In this document: positions 59,758-64,000 of the stretch, one piece after another
Position numbering within the stretch: the stretch's first letter is position 1
Layout of the letters: the number at the start of each line of letters is the position of its first letter
Assembly: GCA_013002305.1 (NCBI GenBank)
Contig: JABDKG010000040.1
Coordinates: forward strand, 1-64,000
Length of the DNA stretch: 64,000 bases
DNA from: Hellea sp.
GTDB lineage: Bacteria > Pseudomonadota > Alphaproteobacteria > Caulobacterales > Maricaulaceae
Reading direction: 5' to 3'
Program-made: the position numbers and the translations under genes
Notes under the pieces: model-generated
What the model was told of the DNA's origin: nothing
The model's database searches: none
Seen by the model: the letters and a program-made list of their open reading frames with translations, nothing else

Positions 59758-61059
59758 TTAGAGAATAAATTTCGACAGGTCCTGATCGGCGGCTAATTTG
59801 CCGACATGTTCCTCGACATAGGCCTTATCGATTTTGAGCGTCTCGCCGCCCTTATCCGTGGCCTTGAAACTAATATCGTCAAGCAGCCGTTCCATCACAG
59901 TGTGTAGGCGGCGGGCGCCGATATTTTCGATCGAGGCGTTCACTTCAGCGGCAATTTTTGCAATCTCAGCAATGCCGTTTTTGGTAAATTCTAGCGTCAC
60001 ATCTTCGGTCGCCATCAATGCTTTATACTGTTTGATCAAGCTGGCTTGCGGTTCGGTCAGAATACGGACGAAATCTTCTTCGGTCAGGGCGCGCAGTTCC
60101 ACCCGGATCGGGAGACGACCTTGAAGTTCTGGCAGCATGTCAGACGGCTTGGCGACATGAAAAGCGCCGGAGGCGATAAATAAGATATGATCGGTTTTGA
60201 CCGGGCCATATTTGGTCGAAACGGTCGTGCCTTCGATTAGCGGAAGCAGATCGCGCTGAACGCCTTCGCGCGAAACATCGGCGCCGCGCGCATCGGAGCG
60301 GGCGGAAATTTTGTCAATTTCATCCAGGAAAACAATGCCGTCATTTTCGGCGCGCTCAATGGCTTCGCGAGTGACAGCTTCATCGTCAATTAGCTTATCG
60401 GCTTCTTCCGACATGAGCGGGCCGTGGGCTTCGCCGATTTTGAGTTTAATTTTTTTGGTCCGGCCCATGCCTTTAAACATGGAGGAGAGATCCAGCATAC
60501 CCATGCCAGAGCCGGGCTGCCCGGGAATATCCATACCTTGAAACGGCGAGGATGTATCGGATAGCTCAAGTTCGACTTCCGTATCGTCGAGCTCTCCGGT
60601 CAGCAGTTTCTTGCGGAATTTTTCGCGCGTAACTTCGCCCGCTGAGGCGCCGACCAGCGCGTCTATTATCCGTTTTTCAGCTGCCAGTTCGGCTTGCGCC
60701 TGAACCTGTTCGCGCTTGAGATCTTTGAGCATTGAAATCGAACTCTCGACCAGATCGCGGACGATCTGCTCAACGTCACGCCCGACATAGCCGACCTCGG
60801 TAAATTTGGTCGCTTCAATTTTGATAAAAGGCGCTTGAGCCAATTTGGCGAGGCGGCGGGATATTTCGGTTTTCCCGACGCCGGTCGGGCCGATCATCAA
60901 TATATTCTTCGGCGTAACTTCGGCCCGAAGATCTTCAGGTACGCGCTTGCGCCGCCACCGATTTCGAAGGGCAATCGCGACAGCGCGTTTGGCGTCACCT
61001 TGGGCGATAATATGGCGATCGAGCTCGGATACGATCTCGCGAGGGGAAAATTCAGTCAT
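59758..61059 (-). CDS. hslU: HslU, ATPase subunit of the HslVU protease
   Basis: 433 residues, AAA+ Clp/Hsp100 family. Walker [10 protein letters not shown], pore GYVGRD, Walker [11 protein letters not shown] and the C-terminal DLSKFIL that docks into HslV. The intermediate domain (about 110-240) is present. HslV, the peptidase partner usually next to it, is not in this window. A 69-base gap separates it from trkH. Confidence 0.96.
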   Translation of the reverse strand: MTEFSPREIVSELDRHIIAQGDAKRAVAIALRNRWRRKRVPEDLRAEVTPKNILMIGPTGVGKTEISRRLAKLAQAPFIKIEATKFTEVGYVGRDVEQIVRDLVESSISMLKDLKREQVQAQAELAAEKRIIDALVGASAGEVTREKFRKKLLTGELDDTEVELELSDTSSPFQGMDIPGQPGSGMGMLDLSSMFKGMGRTKKIKLKIGEAHGPLMSEEADKLIDDEAVTREAIERAENDGIVFLDEIDKISARSDARGADVSREGVQRDLLPLIEGTTVSTKYGPVKTDHILFIASGAFHVAKPSDMLPELQGRLPIRVELRALTEEDFVRILTEPQASLIKQYKALMATEDVTLEFTKNGIAEIAKIAAEVNASIENIGARRLHTVMERLLDDISFKATDKGGETLKIDKAYVEEHVGKLAADQDLSKFIL

Positions 61060-61109
61060 GAGTCATAGATAGGCCGAGCAAGCTCAAAATCAAGCCAGAC
61101 AGACCAGAA

Positions 61110-61138
61110 TTGACTTATTGGCCATTTTTCGCTATAAA
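61110..61138 (+). promoter_or_regulatory. Strong sigma-70 promoter upstream of the TPR gene
   Basis: TTGACT (61110-61115), exactly 17 bases, TATAAA (61133-61138). The predicted start near 61145 leaves a leader of about 177 bases to the TPR lipoprotein start, long for this window. Confidence 0.7.
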
Positions 61139-61321
61139 GAGAGGAGGGCGTAGGCAATAAGTGTTTGTTTTTTAATAATAAAAATAAAAAATTACCATGA
61201 AGTTTCAAGCACAGAAAATCGCCCACAGCGCAATTATGTGCACGATTCGGCCCATTGCATCGCTTGAAATGACGGACAGTGGGCCGAGGTGGCAATTCAG
61301 CCGCTTTGGTCGGAGGGGCCC

Positions 61322-62923
61322 ATGAAAACTTTATTCAAATCAAACCTTTTAGCATCGACAGGCGCGAAGTCAGTCCTATTGCTTGCTGGATTTGCTGTGA
61401 TGGCGGGATGTAGTGAAAAATCGGATACCAACATGCCGGCAAATCCTGACACGAATATTGCGGAATCCGCGAGCGCGGAAACGCCGGCTATGGGAATGGA
61501 GGGCGCGAGTGACAGATTACCGGCAACAACTTCAAACCGAGCCGCGCTCGCCAATTACAATGCCGGATGGGCGGATTTTGAAAACTCCCGCTTTGTAACC
61601 GCCTATGAGCATTTTGAATCGGCGGCAAGCAAAGACCCATCATTCACTATGGCCCATGTCATGGCCGCCTGGGTCGCGCCCTCAACCGATGGATTTGTAT
61701 CCTACACCAATGCGGCATCTGCAATTAAGGCGGGCGCGAGCGAAGGAGAACAGCAGCTTGTCACTATGCTGGAACGGTTCCTTGCCAATGACGCAGAAGG
61801 TGCACGCGACGCGGCAAAAAAAGTCACCGAGCTTCATCCCAAATCTCCACGGGCCTGGAATTTTCTCGGCGCGACCCATGCAGGCATCAATGAAACGGAT
61901 GCTGCCCGGAAGGCTTATCACATGGCGACCAAACTCGACGCGAATTTTGTGCCGGGGTTTATAAATCTGGGCAATAATTATCTGACGCAGGAACCCAAAG
62001 ATTTTGACAAGGCCGAATCTCTTTTTCGCAAAGCGGTGGCGCTGACGCCAAGCGAACCCAATCCTCATGATTTACTGGGTGATGTGCACCGCGCCCAAAA
62101 TAAGCTCGAGGCCGCTTACGACAATTATACGATGGCCGCTGAGCTTGCCCCGGATCTGGGATCAGGGCTTCAGCAGCGCGGTCACGTCAATTCTTTCCTC
62201 GGAAATTTTGATGAAGCCCGGGCCGATTATAACACTGCCGCGGACCTTGAAGATGCGCGCGGCAGTACAGCCGGTCCTAACTTTCGGGTCTTCCGCGCCT
62301 ATGTCCATTTGCACGAAGGTATGCCGAACAATGCGATTGCCGAATTGCAAGGCATCGCTGATAGTCTGTCGGGATCTTCCATGGACGGCGCTGATGATAT
62401 TCAAATCGGGGCGCTCTATAATATTGCTCTCATCGCGATCGAAGAAGGAAAGGCAGATATTGCCGCCAAAGCGATCAATGATGCCGGTACTATCCAGATG
62501 CAGCAGGCTGAACGAGTGAAGTCTGATGATATTCGCAACGCCGGGAAAGCGACCCAGCTTTACCATCAAGGCCTGCTGGCCGCGCGCATGGGTGACAGTG
62601 CAAAAGCCGAAGCGAAAGCGGGCGAATTTGAGAATTTGGTCGCGGGGAATAGTAATCCGCGCAAATTTGAACGGATGCATGAAATACTCGGCATGAATGC
62701 TTATCAGCAAGGCGACTTTGCCTTGGCCGCCGAGCATTTCGCCAAAGGCAATCATGTCAACAACATGTATACGAAATATTATCTGGCCCGCGCGCATGAG
62801 CAGGCCGGCAATGGCGAAAAGGCTGCCAAATTATATGATGAAATGGCGGTCTATAATTTTAACGGGCCGGGCTATGCAATGTTTCGAAAAGATATTGTCG
62901 AGCGGGCCGGCGGCACGCATTAG
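61322..62923 (+). CDS. TPR-repeat lipoprotein
   Basis: 533 residues from ATG 61322 with GGAGG 5 bases upstream; the frame could extend 11 codons earlier but lacks a signal that way. Lipobox VMAGC, Cys30 and Ser at +2 (outer membrane predicted). After a linker rich in Asn/Pro/Ala, at least six tetratricopeptide repeats (about 80-520; e.g. PRAWNFLGATHAGINETDAARKAY, VPGFINLGNNYL, PNPHDLLGDVHRAQNKLEAAYDNY). Probably a scaffold for protein-protein contacts in the periplasm. Convergent with the O-antigen ligase-like gene. Confidence 0.9.
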   Translation: MKTLFKSNLLASTGAKSVLLLAGFAVMAGCSEKSDTNMPANPDTNIAESASAETPAMGMEGASDRLPATTSNRAALANYNAGWADFENSRFVTAYEHFESAASKDPSFTMAHVMAAWVAPSTDGFVSYTNAASAIKAGASEGEQQLVTMLERFLANDAEGARDAAKKVTELHPKSPRAWNFLGATHAGINETDAARKAYHMATKLDANFVPGFINLGNNYLTQEPKDFDKAESLFRKAVALTPSEPNPHDLLGDVHRAQNKLEAAYDNYTMAAELAPDLGSGLQQRGHVNSFLGNFDEARADYNTAADLEDARGSTAGPNFRVFRAYVHLHEGMPNNAIAELQGIADSLSGSSMDGADDIQIGALYNIALIAIEEGKADIAAKAINDAGTIQMQQAERVKSDDIRNAGKATQLYHQGLLAARMGDSAKAEAKAGEFENLVAGNSNPRKFERMHEILGMNAYQQGDFALAAEHFAKGNHVNNMYTKYYLARAHEQAGNGEKAAKLYDEMAVYNFNGPGYAMFRKDIVERAGGTH

Positions 62924-62927
62924 CGCG

Positions 62928-64000
62928 TCATAGCTGGCGAGGCTGGTGGAAGGGCACATTGCGGCCGTCGCGCCAATAGGGGCGCTCAAACGCAAATAGT
63001 TTGGCGGCGGTCGCAACAAACATCACCCAGGTCAGATCGTTTTGGGCCAGGATGGTGCTTTCCGACATGGAAAAGAACAGAAACATCAAGGTTGATAAAA
63101 TCACCCAATAAGTCTCGACGCCGCCGCGCCCGAGCCGGTTAATCGCAAGCAACAATGTGATAATATATTGCAAGCCGAACAGAGCGACAATAACGACGCC
63201 GCCGGAGAGCCAGATCTCAATCCAGCCATTATGGGCTGTCGGCACGCCCCATTCGAGAATTTTGCGAACGTCATAAGAAGGGCCCAGCTCATCCTGCCAG
63301 TAAACCCCAAATCCATATCCAAGCGTAAAACGCTCTTTGATCGACTCGATCAATAGCGACCAAATTTCGGTTCGCCCGGTCAAAGTCGGGTCTTTCCCGA
63401 GCAGGCCAAACACTTCTTCTGGAAAGGCCAGGATCGCGACCAGGAAAAACGAAAGGGCCATGACCGAAAAATACATTACGGGAATTCGCAAAACCGGGAA
63501 GCGCCGAAAAACGCGAATAGCGACAAACAATCCAATCGACGCCGTCGAGACCAGCAAAGCTGTCTTGGAGGTCGACATAATCACCAGAAAATAACACAGC
63601 ACGCCTGCCGGCACCCAAAGCCACCATCGATCCGGCCGCATCGCAAAGGCGCACATCATCGCGACCAAGCCTTTGGTCATATTGCCGCCGAGATAGTTTT
63701 TCTCGACCCAGGGTCCACGCCACGCGCCGTGATGGATTTCTTGCATCAAGCCTTTGACCGGCCAAAGGACAGCGGTGAGAACCGAGATGACCGCCAAAAT
63801 GAGAAAAGCCAGAGCGATCCGCTGAACCAGCTGACCCCAATCATATCGCGCCGCAAGCGCAAAGCCGAGTATTGTGCCCATGCCGAGCGCGATGGTTCGG
63901 CGAAACGTCACGGCCGGTATTTCGGACCAAAGCATGGATATGCCGCACCACATCACACAAAGTATGATAAGCGGCGAAAAGGCAGCGGACCGGATTACCT
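62928..64000 (-). CDS. O-antigen ligase/polymerase-family membrane protein (partial)
   Basis: The frame stays open to the window edge: codons upstream of the GTG at 63956 continue without a stop, so the N terminus is outside. At least 356 residues are present, with about nine hydrophobic segments and a long periplasmic loop (GYGFGVYWQDELGPSYDVRKILEWGVPTAHNGWIE) holding the Wzy_C/RfaL-type H-N-x-W/I motif AHNGWIEIWLSGG. O-antigen ligases/polymerases join polysaccharide repeats or attach them to lipid A-core. No other polysaccharide genes are visible. Confidence 0.85.
   Translation of the reverse strand, partial: VIRSAAFSPLIILCVMWCGISMLWSEIPAVTFRRTIALGMGTILGFALAARYDWGQLVQRIALAFLILAVISVLTAVLWPVKGLMQEIHHGAWRGPWVEKNYLGGNMTKGLVAMMCAFAMRPDRWWLWVPAGVLCYFLVIMSTSKTALLVSTASIGLFVAIRVFRRFPVLRIPVMYFSVMALSFFLVAILAFPEEVFGLLGKDPTLTGRTEIWSLLIESIKERFTLGYGFGVYWQDELGPSYDVRKILEWGVPTAHNGWIEIWLSGGVVIVALFGLQYIITLLLAINRLGRGGVETYWVILSTLMFLFFSMSESTILAQNDLTWVMFVATAAKLFAFERPYWRDGRNVPFHQPRQL

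Noticed and set aside
61197-61325. 42-codon frame upstream of the TPR gene as a real gene.
   Set aside because: No ribosome-binding site and no hydrophobic or conserved pattern; kept only as a possible leader ORF in the findings.
1-64000. tRNA, rRNA or CRISPR arrays.
   Set aside because: No cloverleaf-like GGTTCGA segments in intergenic gaps, no rRNA-like stretches, and no regularly spaced repeats were found by reading.

Overview
The window looks like ordinary chromosome from an alphaproteobacterium, most likely a marine Caulobacterales/Maricaulales-type (Hyphomonas-like) organism. The signs are a CenR response regulator with its typical DNA-binding domain, a TimA/Tim44 protein, a RegB/RegA redox two-component pair with a SCO protein, a CC0125/CC1285-type lipoprotein, Flp/Tad components, a TorF-type porin, and familiar alphaproteobacterial neighbourhoods (mutT-argJ-parvulin-secA, comF-grxC-nitrilase-DUF1178, accA/xerD/aroK/aroB, ubiE/mutM/echA/rpsT). 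Composition is moderate GC. I see no rRNA, tRNA, CRISPR array, insertion sequence or prophage. This placement comes from gene content, not from a database search.

Layout. 0-12 kb: envelope and repair genes (Tim44 protein, lytic transglycosylase MltA, EamA transporter, Smr protein, FMN reductase, Nth, an ATP-grasp enzyme, adenosine kinase, MarR regulator, LolA, ExoIII, YhhN, CenR, a YkuD transpeptidase, a YgjP-like metallopeptidase). 12-20.4 kb: five consecutive, same-strand, divergent paralogues of about 500-600 residues. Four carry lipoprotein signals and the last has a signal anchor. I cannot assign this family a function, and the array is the best candidate for an undescribed system. 20.4-24.5 kb: SCO1/SenC, RegB, a TadG-like von Willebrand protein and RegA. 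24.5-24.85 kb: a non-coding stretch with a dispersed palindromic repeat and a possible leader-peptide attenuator ahead of a MATE exporter. 24.8-32.4 kb: glutathione synthetase, two YbjQ-fold proteins, a hydrolase, an ArsC-like protein, a BON lipoprotein, and the DUF1178-nitrilase-glutaredoxin-ComF operon. 32.4-41.3 kb: a methyltransferase, Flp pilin, MutT, ArgJ, parvulin, SecA, TorF porin, AccA and a Phd-like orphan. 41.4-49.3 kb: XerD, a secreted protein of unknown function, AroK, AroB, a CorC-type protein, a lipoprotein and an SDR. 49.3-52.6 kb: a Fur-box-flanked TonB receptor, a DUF6481 protein and an avidin-family lipoprotein. 52.6-64 kb: UbiE, a 51-residue membrane protein, MutM, a JmjC/cupin-like hydroxylase, an enoyl-CoA hydratase, ribosomal protein S20 with a terminator-like hairpin in its leader, a membrane protein, TrkH, HslU, a TPR lipoprotein and a truncated O-antigen ligase.

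A theme running through the window is the cell envelope. LolA, MltA, a YkuD transpeptidase, CenR, parvulin, SecA, the five-gene array, the TPR and BON lipoproteins, the avidin lipoprotein and several small membrane proteins all act on or beyond the inner membrane. Genes are tightly packed, with many 1-4 base overlaps. Two divergent gene pairs even share bases of their start codons (a CATG arrangement at 12055 and at 40921).
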